NCBI GenBank assembly: GCA_002633005.1
Contig: NMRA01000196.1
Span: forward strand, 147,581 to 211,580
Source of the DNA: Phoronis australis
Taxonomy: Eukaryota > Phoronida > Phoronidae
Reading direction: 5' to 3'
DNA: 64,000 nt
In this document: in pieces, positions 22,202-35,163 of the stretch
How the letters are laid out: each line of letters begins with the position of its first letter
Numbering within the stretch: the first letter of the stretch is position 1
Translations under genes and position numbers: made by a program
The notes under the pieces: generated by a model
Seen by the model: the letters and a program-made list of their open reading frames with translations, nothing else
What the model was told of the DNA's origin: nothing
The model's database searches: none

Positions 22202-25200
22202 TTAATGTAAGCCAACCGATTGGTTCAAAACGCAGTAACAGCGAAAGACTTCTTTGAACTCGTATAAAAAGTTGGCAAATTCGTCTAGTAATTTAGCGAA
22301 ACAGAAATCATGGTAATTTCTTGTAACAGAGACCACTGCATATGTACTTTGCGGAAACGGTCGCTCATGAGCGCTTAGTGCTAGCTGAATACGGCATAAC
22401 AGCGAAACGCCCACTCTCGATTCCAATGCTTGCTTCACCCGACGAAAGGTGTCACTGTTGTAGTCTGGTTCGCGCATCATTGCCGAGTCCATCCGACGGG
22501 CAAAATTAACTAAAATTTGGGTGGTCCCTTCCAGCGCTGACACCCGCTAAAAGAAAAGAGACCGCTTTATCAGATTGGGAGAAGAAATGCAAATTACTGG
22601 CCCTGAATAAGAACCAGTTAGTTTCAAACAATGGTCGCTGAATCAAAAACAAACAGTTTGTACATTTACATGTGTCAGTGAGGAGCCTGTGGAGTGAAAT
22701 TATCGGTTTGACGTCCTAAAACACATTTTGGCCGGTGATTTTTTATGGGATAGACTGTTTGAAGTTATTTGCAATGACCAGAGTTAAATGTATATACATA
22801 AAACACGCTAGACGCGAGAGAGAAACGTAGCAAGCTGTGTTTTAAAGTCAATGAATTTCATTACATTCCATTAATTACATGTATTTACAACTACCGTAAA
22901 GCATATGTCTGCGTCATAAAAAAGCCTGTGACAAGCCTATCCACAAGTGAGTAAACATTTGCAACATGATCGACATTTTCTCCAAAAGGATCTTCCAATT
23001 CATTAAACATTCGGCGATAGAAGGCGTAAGATCCGTATTGAATGTCAGTGCTACGTTCTGATTAAGCTTTACCGTATGAAGGGACCTAGACAAATATCCA
23101 AATTAAATGGCTGACTTCGGAAAATCGTAGCACGAAACAGCTTCAAAATATTGTAAGGAATAGTGTTTGAAATAAGGGGCTATCCAAATATGACTTTTAT
23201 CAATTTAAAAAAAATCAAAAGTTGCATAAAACTAAGTGATTCTTATGTCAAAAGAAATTTAGGTTCTTTGTCCTCCTATGAATGTACCTTTTCGCTAAAC
23301 TGCACTAAAGTGCATGGTCACGTGACCAGATTAATGGCAAATGGTACAAAGTCAAGCATCAAATTCTGCAAGATTTCAAGTTTTAATACACTTTTACTCA
23401 TTTAAGTTTATAGTTTTGAAGATTTTGTTCTAATACACAGATACATGTCCACTATAATCTTAAACGACTATTTTACATAAGCGCTTAGTAATAAGTGTTC
23501 AATTAATGTCGTGTGGCTCCTCGCATCGGTTTATCCAACTGTCTTCAAAAGTCACACATCTCAGCAATCAGTCCTGTCGAACAACTTCAAGTATATTGTG
23601 TCATTACCTATTTCTCTAATGAACTGCATTAGGTGGCGATTAAAGTACCCAGGTCCACACTAAAAGTCGTCTTGCAACCCATCGCATTGCAATTATTGAA
23701 ATACGTTGTTAAGTAGGAGACGGGGCTCCTTGGTACTCCTATGTCGCCTGCTAAATATTGCTCTCATCAAAATACTTATCGGTAAAGTAAGTTCAATATC
23801 CGAAGTCTAACATCCCTTTCTTGTGACTAGATGCACGACTTGGCCCTGTACCCACATTTTGTTGTTGGCGCTTTACATCTGCTATCCGGAATTTCACGAC
23901 CAGTAAAATAGTCTCACTGGTTCAAAGGCTTAGACAGCGATTTTGGGTATATCTGACTCAAGTGACTGAGAGAAAGTTGAGTCCAGGTGCCAAAAAACAG
24001 TCCTGTTTCACCAATCTTACTGTACAAACTTTAGGCCATGGTAACAGAATAATAAAGCATATATACTGTATGTGAATGGGAAACTTTCAACGAGGCGAAT
24101 GATCACGTGGTACCGAATACTAGTGTCCTCTATAGGACGAGGAGGCGTTGAACGTATCACGTCTAATCACATGCGCTACAAAAGGGTCTTTTCACCAAGT
24201 CGACATGTTCCCCTGTGCCACTACTAGAAAGTGGTACCTCCTGGTACAGCCCAAGTTGGTAATAAGCTTTCATTGCTTCCCGAAAGTCTTCCGACGGGGA
24301 CTCCCAAAGTGTCGGCTCTTACCGCCATACACGATAACGATCTACTCTTGGTCCATCCACATCCAAAATACATGTACTGACAACAAGAACTACTTTTTCG
24401 ACTTTACTAGGACAGGCGTTTTACTTCCCCAGTACAATTGAAAACAGTTTTTTCAGAAGTTCGTCTTAAGAGCGAGTGATGTGATGTTAAGCTTTCTACA
24501 TGTACATGTACTTACTTGTTGACTCCTTAGTTGGTTAAACGTTGACCTCCAGTTATAAGAAAGAGGACAGCGATGTTGAACACTTCGAAGAGACATGGGC
24601 GTCCGGCACTCCTGTAAAATAATTAAAAATTGTGAACTTGTGAAGGGTTCCTGTCGGTCACATACATGGATATGGTATGGCCATGTTAAGCTTCAAACAC
24701 CGCTCCAGTGAGTTTCTCCGGCAAACAGGCCATGCTGGCCGACCGCGGTCAGACGTACATGTATATCGGGAGTGCAGACCGCGAATCGCATCAAAAATCA
24801 CTAATCAATGCAAATTCGGCAAAATTAAAATTGTAGGAGGGCAGATCATGCAGTGATGATGTTCCGTAGCCGGTGGGCCTCAGTTGGCAGCGGCTAACGG
24901 CAGCAGTCATTGCACCACGTGCGCTCGGTGACTGACTGATGCACCAAGCGTCGGAATAGGACGGGATTTACATCTCTTAAGTGTGATCGTTATTCCCAAT
25001 CCAGCAATAGGCATATAAAACCAATAACAAGTCAGCAAATTGTATCAGCCGATTGCTAGCCAATGACCAAAGACTTCCCTTGATGAACTGGCGATGTACA
25101 TTGGACCACGTAAAAAATCGACTGGGTGATGGAAATGTTTAACTTGGTAAGGATTAGGTTTTCCCGACTGATAAAATGTACAAAAAATACCGGTACATGT

Positions 25201-27258
25201 AGTAAATAGGGTTTTCACGGCGTCAACTACGTGCCACAATGCTCAGTTTTATTGATTCACAGCAATCTTCGTCTGTGGACCATTGAACTTTTACATGTTG
25301 AGTCGTATTTTAAAAATTGCGGCACGTGGTTATGTACGGTATAAAAACACGGTGTACTCTGATGTTTGGAAACAAAACGTATTGGCTTTTACAATGGGTG
25401 TTATGCACGAAGCATCATGCATTATGAATTGCGCATTTTTTGAAAAAACATGGCTCACTTCGGGTCAATGGGCGTGTTAAACCTGTTTGTGTCATGCTAT
25501 ATTTTGTTTTGAATAATAAGTATTGCATTCAGAGCTTTCAAAACATTATAATAATGCAGAGCAAACAAAACTGATGTCAGAGATCAAAACAACTGTGTTA
25601 GCGATATTTAGTGAACATACATTTACAGATCCCAAATGTGCATTTATGTGTTAGATTATACTGAAAGGATTTANAGTGACCCGCCGATGACAATGCTGTA
25701 AAACGCGGTTTTGGACGCCTGCCGTCATCGGACGAAAAATAAATTAAAACGAATGGCATCTTCCAACAATACAGCGTATGATACCCGGCAACAGACATGT
25801 ATGTTAAGGTACACAAATTGATCGATCAAGTGAAAAATACAACCACGACCAATGTATTAGCCCATTATTCAAAGTTGGCCTGACTCTAACTAAATTAATG
25901 GAGCGAGGAGAAGTTTTAAACCGCAATACACAAATTTCACTGCTTCCGTGTGTTGTCAGCTATTTGTTCGGATGAAAAGATTTCCAAGGACTGGCAATTT
26001 TTACCAATCGGTATTACGGTAGCTGCCTTAAATGAAACACACCGCCACTTGATAGACCCGACATGCCATTTAAGAAAATAACTTCCCCAACCAGGACACG
26101 GAGCATGTTCGTCTAAGCACATAGTTACATGTAATTTGCCATCTTTGTCACACAAACATTGATTGCAAGAAAAGCGTTTAATGCAACTTAAAATATTGTC
26201 TAAAACCACCGATATACGTAGAACAAGCTGGAAAAAAGTGCATGTCTGCCTGTCGAAGCATACATGTACAAATGAATATATGCTTAGATAAATGTCAGAG
26301 TACGAGTATCGATAGAAAAGCAGTGGAAAAATGAAGAAAGCACAGTCATCAACTTTTCGCAAATATTTCTATTTCTTTTTTGTTGATAATCTAATCAAAA
26401 CGGAACAGAGCGTGTGTCAAGTTAATAGCGCCCTCGTTTGTGTGTTGTAGTGCGCTGTACAAGAGTTACAGTGTAGTTAGTTCTACGTGTTTACATAAAG
26501 ATACAGTTTACATATCAAATGAACGCAAAACTGTGTTCTCATGTTAGTTTAATTTGCAAGTTGACAAGCTGTGTCACTTAGTACATGAGCGTTCTGTGTG
26601 TCGTTTCATCAACATTTTTGCGTCATGTTGCGTTATGCTACAAATTAATCTGCTTGCGATGTGCAGCATTCGCGTGCAGAGAACACTGGGTCATAAGAAG
26701 ATAATCATAATTTTGTTTTTATTTCTGTTGTCATTATATTAGTAACGACTTAATTACTGGCGTTCATACTGTTGCGTGTAATGAAATACTTGGGCCCTGA
26801 CACTAGCGCGTCAGCATTTGTATTGTACGTTGTAGGTTTTTCGTTATTGTAACAGTCAAGCACAACCGTGAGCGCCACACGCCGCTACAGTGTGGCTTAC
26901 AGAAACGTGCCCTCGCTTTCAACCATGGTTCTACTTAATTAAGCCTCAGACTAGTCACCATCACTGGACAAATGCAGTCAAATACATAAGAGTTAGCTTA
27001 CTGAAGCACCCGCACTTACTACGATTCTTTTGATGTCTCTCAACTCCACGATGAGATTGTCCACGTTCTGAATAAAAAGCGCTTTCTTTCGCCGAGTGCA
27101 AAAATCTGAAACGGAAGGTCCTTGCGCTGAAGCAACTCTTGACACGCTCGCTGGGATTCCCCTCGCGTAACATGGATTGTTCCAGTTAATGTTCGCTCGT
27201 TCATTTGAGTCCACTGTGCTCCAAATGCAAGAACCGGCTGCTGCCAGCAGTAATAGTC
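22202..27258 (-). CDS. Candidate secreted four-helix (class I cytokine-like) protein
   Basis: Three minus-strand exons join in frame. Exon 1 (27258-27020) follows TTTTATAG and ends at GTA/GTAAGT. Exon 2 (24611-24516) follows TTTTACAG and ends CAA/GTAAGT. Exon 3 (22546-22202) follows CTTTTAG and ends with TAA. Both internal junctions are phase 0, and the exon 1 acceptor is phase 1, so a short upstream exon carrying the ATG is expected but was not found. The 225 residues open with a signal-peptide core (LLLLAAAGSC). The helix-like stretches are ALFIQNVDNLIVELRDIKRI, RVSALEGTTQILVNFARRMD, TFRRVKQALESRVG and FAKLLDEFANFLYEFKEVF. About ten cysteines follow the signal core. Size, helix order and the phase pattern (1,0,0) fit long-chain class I cytokines such as the IL-6 group. 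Homology is an inference from pattern only; another small helical secreted protein is possible. Confidence 0.55.
22547..24515. other. Intron 2 of the helical secreted protein gene
   Basis: About 2 kb of AT-rich intron between exons 2 and 3. No further exon with proper phase is visible. Confidence 0.4.
24612..27019. other. Intron 1 of the helical secreted protein gene
   Basis: The stretch holds TACATG palindromes and one ambiguous base. A cysteine-rich frame near 26100-26190 on the minus strand is noted under rejected items. No exon was accepted. Confidence 0.4.
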
Positions 27259-27274
27259 CTATAAAAGTTAACAA

Positions 27275-28754
27275 AGTTCTCGTTATTTGCGAGTATCAGT
27301 GTGAACTCTGGAGCCCAACTTGAATCAAAAAATAGGCTTACGCAAGCACATTCAATCCTTTGCCATTTGGTTAGATGGATTCTAACAGAGCTGTGTTCAA
27401 TCTTGTATGCACATAGTAGTGTTTTCTGATGATCGGAAGAATTAAGCACTGCTTTCAAAATTAACATTGCTTTCCCTCCCCCGACCAACAATACAATTTC
27501 AATTGCAATCTAACAACATATTCTTGGTATAAAGCAAAATGTTTTTGCAACAAAAATGACAACGAAAGGTATCCAGTGTAAAGGCTTTGCATGCCGACTT
27601 ATCCTCAAGGACACGGGGGGGTAGGGCGAGGAGATCAGTTTAAAGGTGGGTTAAATGCATCTGATCATTTTTTCTAAAAATTAACATGAATATTTGGCAT
27701 TTACACTCCTGAGACGACAGCAACCAATCAATTTTCTTTTTAAGCAAATGAGTTGTGTTATGTGATTCATTCACCATCTCGACAGCTAAAGTGTGTTCAT
27801 TTACCAAAAAGGCTACACATCACACTTCAATTGCACTGTACCTTTCAGACCCATAGTTCCAGACTGCCGATAAGAATTTTGTTAGGTTCAAACAATTCGT
27901 TGATAGATGATTAGCAATAAGATGAATAATTTTAACTCACCAATTTATAACACGTCGAATTTCCTGGTTTCTCTGGAAAAAGCACATATCCTTAATGAGT
28001 CTTGGAATAGTCAAAAACACAAATTTTGATTAATCTAACTTGCCATTGGCCAAAGTCTGAAGCCAGCAACGTGAACAAAAACAAAAGCGTCGGTGATGTG
28101 ATTAGCAAAATATCAACCGAAACACCTTTTGAATTACCTTAACAACTTTGAAGCAGCTTTATACAGAAGTCCTTTCCTCTTCCCCGCCTACGTTTGGCGA
28201 CTCAGAGGTACAATGTACATGTAGGCGTGCATGGAAATCCAAGGGCCAAATTGAGTGGTCGTCCATGGGAGAGTTTAGCACCTTGCTGTTTACTTTCAAA
28301 GCTACATGTACATGTACTGTTACCCGAAGCAGCTAACTTATCGATGCGACAAGACAACTGTACAAGCATCGCGTTTCTACAGGTATTTTCTGGTCATCCC
28401 AACAATTATTTTCATCAGGAAACTACCTTTCCTCGCCAATTTCCCATTAATGTTATTGTTTTAGACCGTACATGGCTACTTATGTCGTCATAAAGGTCCA
28501 CTAGTGCTTTGACAATTCACTACTATCAACAATGAAAGTGAGTCTACTTTCGTCGTCATGTTGTTTTGGGAATGAGACAGTGCACACCGTGCACAATGCC
28601 CTTGGCTTATTTCATAAACAATTCTCACGCAGACGTATTTATTCAGTGGATACTTGCAACATGGCATGAATGACTGATAACCATCCATCGCTTTCAATTA
28701 CTGATGTTTTGGTGTAGTACAGGTGTATAGAGAGTAATTGATAAAAGTTCTTAC
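27275..28754. other. Region expected to hold the first exon of the secreted protein gene
   Basis: A short coding exon ending in phase 1 should lie upstream of 27258 on the minus strand. Several ATGs exist but none has a decisive donor, so I do not choose one. Confidence 0.3.
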
Positions 28755-28840
28755 ATTATTGGTCCATGCGGTATTTGGATTATCTGCGTCACGAGCCCAG
28801 ACCCAAATAAGAAAAGTAATCTTTAAAATTCCCGCTATAT
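28755..28840 (-). CDS. Possible isolated exon, function unknown
   Basis: The minus strand between a CTTAG acceptor (about 28840) and an AAT/GTAAGA donor (28755) is open and encodes HIAGILKITFLIW then VWARDADNPNTAWTNN. The phase (0 at the donor) does not match the phase-1 acceptor at 27258, so it is not simply the preceding exon of the helical protein. It may belong to another transcript or be fortuitous. Confidence 0.2.
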
Positions 28841-28889
28841 GCTCTAAGAATGTTTGTTTTAAATAATTGCAATCGGCCAATCGCAACTA

Positions 28890-30120
28890 TATATTGTGTA
28901 GATTTTCAGGAGCTACCAGCAAATATCCATTTTATTCAAACCAACGCGGCAGTTTTGGTTGACTTGAAAAATCCCGAGATTAAATAAGGGATTATGTGGA
29001 TTTACTGCATGGAACAATCACAAGTTGTGATACGAAAACTGTTTTAAGCCACGGACAAAGCATGGCATCCACACTAAATTTAACACGATGAAGTATGGCG
29101 ATCTTTTTCCTCAGATGTAGGAAACGGGACGGGGGGAGTTTGTCAATCGATAAACATCGCTATCATTGGAACATTTCGTAAATTACAGTCTTGCAGGTAT
29201 TATTTTTTAGTGGCGATTCCCAAAAATGAAGCTTCAAGCTGTTCGAGCAGTAGCGGTCATTTCGCTGGTGCATCCCCCGGCCAGAAAGATATCTAAAAAA
29301 AACACTGAATTCAGTTTGTTTTGAATTCATTTTGAATGAAATCGGTAAGAGCACGATTTGGGTACAGGCTTTGACTAGATGGTTTTTTGGGTTAATTCGT
29401 TTGGTTTTTAATTTGGAAGAAGCGACTGGGGAATCGTTAAAAAGGAAGAGAACAAAAATCAAATAATACCAAGAGATGGAGAGAAAGACACTGAGCAGGG
29501 GGGAAATCCATTTGTGGTAACTCGAATTACATGCCCTTCATTCACTATCTAGGCATAGATGTTTGTTCTTTCCAGGTTTTATTATACTCAGAATTACATG
29601 CACAGATGGAACAGTTTTTCTCAATCGTTGCGTCTGGAGTCGCGATTGATGCCGTTGGATGATTCGAACGTTTGTACAGCTGTACTGTCATATAACTCAA
29701 TGTCAACTCATGGGCAGCGCACCATAGGGGCTGCTAGGGGACTATAGCCCTCCACTTTTTCAGTGATGCACCGCCATGTGACTGTGTGCTCTACAGGAGG
29801 GTTGGGGAGGGGGGCTATAGCCCTCCTACTTTTGTTTTGCGCCGCTCATGCAACTTTCATGGTAAGGGAACCACTGAAAAATCATTATTATTTCATGCCA
29901 CCCTTGGCGACCAGACGAGAAATTAAAAACCAACGCGTTGAATCTTTCGACGTCCAAGTCTAACCAATTAGTCAATGATTTATAAAATAATAAGTTTCAC
30001 TGGGATCTTCCTAAAGTAAAGAGTTAACAAGGTTTAAAATATACCATCAAATTAATGACTTTGTTCTTTCACGAAATATCATAGACAGAATCGACACACT
30101 GTTTACACGAGTTTATCAAG
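28890..30120. other. Intergenic, with a twice-repeated short motif
   Basis: 'ctatagccctcc' followed by 'actttt' occurs near 29743 and again near 29816, probably fragments of a short interspersed repeat. No gene recognised. Confidence 0.35.
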
Positions 30121-30125
30121 TTCAT

Positions 30126-30373
30126 GGGCCCGTTCCAAGAAACTGACTTAAGTTCATTATTGACTTAAGTCTAAGATTTGTCTTAACTTCCAAACTTTGA
30201 AACTTCCATATCTGGTAAATTCATCAAAATTAAGCCAAAACGTACGTCAAACATTTAAATCAAGCTTAACATCTCTTTCTTGAAATAATTTTGAGACAAA
30301 TTGAACTTTTATTTTAAAAGTTAGTAAAATTTAGGAATTGTCTTAGCTAAGTCAGTTTTGTTGGAACGGGCCC
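30126..30373. mobile_element. MITE with GGGCCCGTTCCA inverted ends and CAT duplication
   Basis: The 248-bp element starts GGGCCCGTTCCAAGAAACTG and ends with a close reverse complement (CAGTTTTGTTGGAACGGGCCC). The trinucleotide CAT flanks both sides (30123-30125 and 30374-30376). A 3-bp target duplication with GGGCCCG-like ends fits PIF/Harbinger-type MITEs. It has no coding capacity. Confidence 0.8.
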
Positions 30374-30376
30374 CAT

Positions 30377-32245
30377 GCCTACAGTACACATTGTGAAGTT
30401 TCAAATTGTTAAACCTGTTGCTTAGGGTCTCTTTTCTTGTTTCTGAGATTTATAAATTCAAAAAGTGTATTTATTATTGCAATCAGTTTCAGAGTTACTG
30501 GTTGGCATTGGGTTACTGTGAATTGAACCTTTGGTTCGGGAGAATTTTTGTGCTTCATAGCGTGAATACTATTAATAACAACAATTCGAAGAAAAACAAT
30601 GTTCATGTACATGTAATTATCTGGGACAATATTTTGCTGAAGATGCGGTGGTTCGAGCTAAGTTGGGTATGTTAGAAAAATAGAATGTGGTTGAGATGTT
30701 TGTTGTAAGGTAAAGTAATAATGTACAAAACTAAAGTGTAATAGGTACATGTATATCAAACTATTTTTTGAACACAACAAAGATGGGCGACAAAAAGCGC
30801 CAAATGCCAAAAGCACCGCCCATCCGAAGAAACACCGCACCGTGGTTACAGAAAAGGATAACGAGGTGACTGATAATTCCTGGGATGAAAAAATATGTAC
30901 AGATACAATTAACTAAGAAAGAAACACCTATACAATAAGCAATAAAGCACCTGAACTAAGACAAGGTATACAGAATAAAGCAAGTTTACAAGCGAACTTG
31001 GGCTACATAGATAATATTTGGAGTTAGCAATCTTGACCCCCACAGGCTTATACATGTATACATGTAGCTAACGTAATGACATAATATCAAAGTATGATAA
31101 TATTATACACTTTATGCAAGGGGGTTCAACAGACAATGAACTATTACTTAAACGACAGCTATGAATAAAGAGATCACAGTGACGATATACACAGAGACAA
31201 AAGACAGTAGAATGATGGACGGAGAAAAAATATTTCCTGATAAACAAATTTCAATGGAATTTAATTTTCTGTGATGCATCTGAATTATTGGTTATCATCA
31301 GTGCTACAAAACACTCCATAAAGTAGTTTACATTTTTACTCGTAATATCAATGACACGAATGACGAAAATATGCAAATTTTTCATGAAAAAATTGCTATT
31401 TTTATTGGTTAAATAACATGAGTTCATGATATTTTTAAAAAAAGTACATGTACATGAACGATCATTCAGAATTGTTTTGAAAACAAATAAAAAAGTATCG
31501 TTTGTTTCAGAACATTTTGTCAACAACACAATCAAACTTGTGGGTAAATTATGAAATCCATATATCAAATTAATTACCTCAAGTGATTTTTCATTCCAAC
31601 ATACTATGCGTATTAAATTAGTTTCCGTTCAAGACTGATGACATTGGGCTCTCACAGTAGACTTTGGCTATATGCATAACATGAAACCTTTCAGCACAAG
31701 TACCCATTATACCCTCATGCCTTTTGTTGACTACTGTATTTCTGAATTACGTTACGTACATCTTTAACCACACCGAGTTTCAGGGCCGTAGGAAGCGGGG
31801 GGGTGGCAGGGAGCACGGTTCAACCATGTCAACCGACATGCGGGNGCCGGGGGGGCAGGGGGCACGGTTCAACCATGTCAACCGACATGCGGGTGGGGCG
31901 GGGACAGTTGAGAAAAGAAAGACTGCTAAATGCGGATAAGAGAGAAAACTCAAGAGAACATTTAACAACTCTGTATCAGCGCATGGTTTACCTTTTGAGG
32001 ACCCTGGCCAGGACATTGTTGTTGAGGTCTCCGCTTTTGAAGCACGGATCGTCTAAATACACTTGGAAACGTGCACGTAACGATTCATGCACGTATTTCG
32101 AAAAATCGACAAAATTTGTAAAGAGAAGCTTTTAAGGAGCGTATTAATTTACTGTATTTTTAAATTCAGTAAGTCAATTTTGCGACTGCAAGACCATAAG
32201 ATAATATCAGTCGCTTTTATTACGAAAACAATTAGTAAAAGAACT
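30377..32245. other. Intergenic, low-complexity patches
   Basis: It contains TACATG palindromes (near 30605, 30750, 31050 and 31445). A two-copy tandem repeat at about 31815-31895 has units sharing 'ggcacggttcaaccatgtca' and one ambiguous base. No gene recognised. Confidence 0.4.
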
Positions 32246-32249
32246 CGAA

Positions 32250-32700
32250 ACTTCTCTCATTAATGAGCTAGCCCTTATCCATGACTGGGTGATTCAAAAT
32301 AATCTCACTCTTACCATTAATAAAACCAAGTCGATGCGGTTGGGAATCCACCAAAATTAAAACAACAAAAACTGTCCCTTTGTATCAACGGTTCTCCCAT
32401 CGAGAATGTTGAAAAGTTCAAGTATTTGGGCCTTATTTTAGATCCTAATCTAAATTTAATATGTATATAGATCACATTACAAATAAATTATCAAAGATAA
32501 TCGGTGCACCTAAACGTCTAGGCAAATTTCTTAATGTCAGTACTCTTAAGACAGTTCACCATTCTATTAATATTGATTATTATTTACGGGTTTTGTTGCA
32601 TACCAGTGACAAACTTGTCAGCAAAGTCCCAGTATTGTAATCCAAAATAGAGCCGCCATGGCTATCCTGGGTACTACGTGTACAATAGCGAATGTGCAAA
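32250..32700 (+). pseudogene. Non-LTR retrotransposon reverse transcriptase relic
   Basis: Several frames on the plus strand together give the end of a LINE reverse transcriptase. WVIQNNLTLTINKTKSMRLG is the typical 'L-INKTK' stretch. VEKFKYLGLILDPNLNF is the conserved FKYLG box. DHITNKLSKIIG and later NRAAMAILGT are the post-polymerase thumb. Stops and frameshifts interrupt it, and the catalytic YADD part is missing, so it is dead. The clade is not certain; the pattern fits the CR1/RTEX/Jockey-type lineages. Confidence 0.75.
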
Positions 32701-35163
32701 TCTCAATGCGCATGCCCCACACCAGTTCCTCTCTATTTCATTCTGGGATAGTTTGAATGCCTAGCTGCAGCGTGAGAGTTTCTATAGAGAAGAGATTAAT
32801 ATTATATTTAGCTGTTGTCTTCAATTATTAAGACTAGAAAAAATATGTTACACATTTTCAGTATCTTGGTTATGATTTATATGTTTGTGCATCTACGAAA
32901 ATCGACTGATTGAAGATTTTTTAACAACTAGAAGCTAATCTTTTAAAACGTGACGATGCTTCACTGAAATAAATTGCAGGATGACATTGGGAAAACTCAA
33001 ACTATCATCAGATCCCCAAATAGCATAGTACACTAAACGTTTTTTGTGTATCTGAAATATGTCTCAAGGATATTGATCGGACATCTCTAGAAAGTGTCCT
33101 AAAATGTTCGCACAATTCAAATGACAGTAAATTGTTCATTGAACTAGATTAGTGGTTTAAATTCAGGAACAGTATATCGAAAAACAAGTTTAAGTCCTTA
33201 GATAAATAAAATTAAGCTCATTGCTCATTAACTTGGAAAGTCTTCGCACTTCCTTGATGTTTTTAGAGTCCAATGGTATTGCTTAATGAATTTTTGTTCT
33301 TCAAAACTGAATCCTTTGCTTACCATTCCCGTGCATACTGATCAGACGGAGCAGGTTATGACTGAAGCACCTACGTTAAAATGGTGTAACTATGCAGTAC
33401 GTCCGCGCAGAATCTCAGTGATCCACGGGAACTGAATTAGGTGTTGAAATGTGTATATTTTTCCAACAACCAGAAACTGGACTACCGACCGTGTTTTAAT
33501 AAGAGATTTTAAAACAGACCCAAAGGCACTCTACCGTATGCAGGGACTTCGGGACCTCACCTTTTCAAAAAATTCCTTCATAAATGACCACAATTAATAA
33601 AATTAGCTTTTCCTGAAACTGGATCATAATAAAACGAATCTTGACCGTAGAGCTAGCGCAAATGGATATTTACGAGCTAATCTGTCTCTCTCAAGTGAAT
33701 CATAGCTAAGCTGACCAGCGACTAGGTTTAGTTCATCGAATTTCATATTTTCACAGTGTTATATGTCAGGTGCAAGGATATCCGTCAGTGCACTGGCCCT
33801 AGGCCCTATCTTACTCTCAGTGAATTTATGTTGGTTCGCGGTTGCTCCTTTCCTGATTGCTGTATGTTGAGGATTGCCCCTAAACCCCCTACTAGGACGG
33901 ACGTGGGGGGTTCGGTATAAATATGGCCGCCTCCGCAGAACGGGGGTTGGGGGAGGGGGGCGGAGATGGTGGCGATAGGAAGGAGGTAGTCGAATTGGTT
34001 TGTGCCCCCCAATAATTTTTGCCTTCCAACGGGCCTGTATGCATGTCACGCATACATGAATCGCAATGATGATTGTCTGTCGTTGGCACCCTGCACTTCT
34101 GTACAAGCTTCCCGTTTGCATTCCACCATGTAATTTCATCATTCGTAGCCCTCCAATTCCAAGCTGTGACCCGTCTTCAGGCCTCAAAGAAGCATGGAAC
34201 GAGAAAGATTGTCAAAAATATCAGTCTTGTAAACTATTTCTGACGAAAGTACCTTGTCGCAACGTCTAGGACAGTGTAATTCACTTTCCGCTCTGATGGA
34301 ATTGCCACAAAAATCACAAAATTTACGATTTTAGAAATTTGTGCTAAGGAAAAATTCTGTAATTATCCCAGAGTTTCTAATCTCCTTCCCTGTTATGATA
34401 AATGCTGCCATACGCTCACAGTCATTCGTAAAATAGTTGACTGATGAGTTGGATATTGATAGTAGATTATCATATGTCACTGCCCTCCGAATCTGAAGTC
34501 AACATCACAGTATGAGGCAAGTCAATGAAGCAAGCGATTCCAAAAAGAATTCCAAGTGCATTTTAGGATATATTTGGATACTACGATACATGTACCTTTA
34601 TATCTAATTTTAAACAATCAGGGCTTACACCATTTGAATCTTAACCGGAATGGCTGTTGCTTGAAATCGCCACTGTTTCGTTTATTTCAAAGGTTGAAGG
34701 CCACACTCTTCATACATGTATAAGGGAAATGTGCTACGTGTATGCGATACTCAAGAAGGAGGCGTGCTTTACCTTGTGGGAGAAAGTCGACGGAGTGGTA
34801 AGCAGTTAACATATCGTTTTTCGAAATTTGAAACTAAAAGAAAAATGCTTTGGTATCAACAGAAATTCAAAATCTTTACGAGCAAACCTGGTTAGCAGGT
34901 TGAATCCTATTTCAGTAGTTGAGAACCACTTTGAATGGTGCAATTTAATCTGTTTTTCACGTACATGTACATGTACTAGGCCTCTTTAAGCAGTGTGTTA
35001 GTAAGCTTAAAGAGGAATTCAGGTCTCGATTAGCTCACGCGATATCTGTGACTGAGCATGCGTACATATAGTACTCTGTTACTCGAACGGAACATGTAAA
35101 GCTACGCACTTAGATATCTGAAGACAGTAATTAGTTTTATTTTCTTCATGTTGAGTCTGAGCA
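32701..35163. other. Intergenic, possible LINE tail then unassigned DNA
   Basis: The first few hundred bases may be the 3' part of the LINE relic (for example ISFWDSLNA after 32730). A G-rich palindromic patch lies at 33880-33960. No exon can be supported. The last 150 bases are the 3' flank of the TMEM26-like gene. Confidence 0.35.

Noticed and set aside
26100-26190. Cysteine-rich piece (CNQCLCDKDGKLHVTMC) on the minus strand, like a VWC or pacifastin repeat
   Set aside because: No convincing acceptor and donor pair in frame, a single copy, and location inside the intron of the helical protein gene.
33759-34187. 142-residue minus-strand frame, Pro/Arg-rich
   Set aside because: It covers a G-rich low-complexity palindrome; alternative frames are equally open and no domain is seen.
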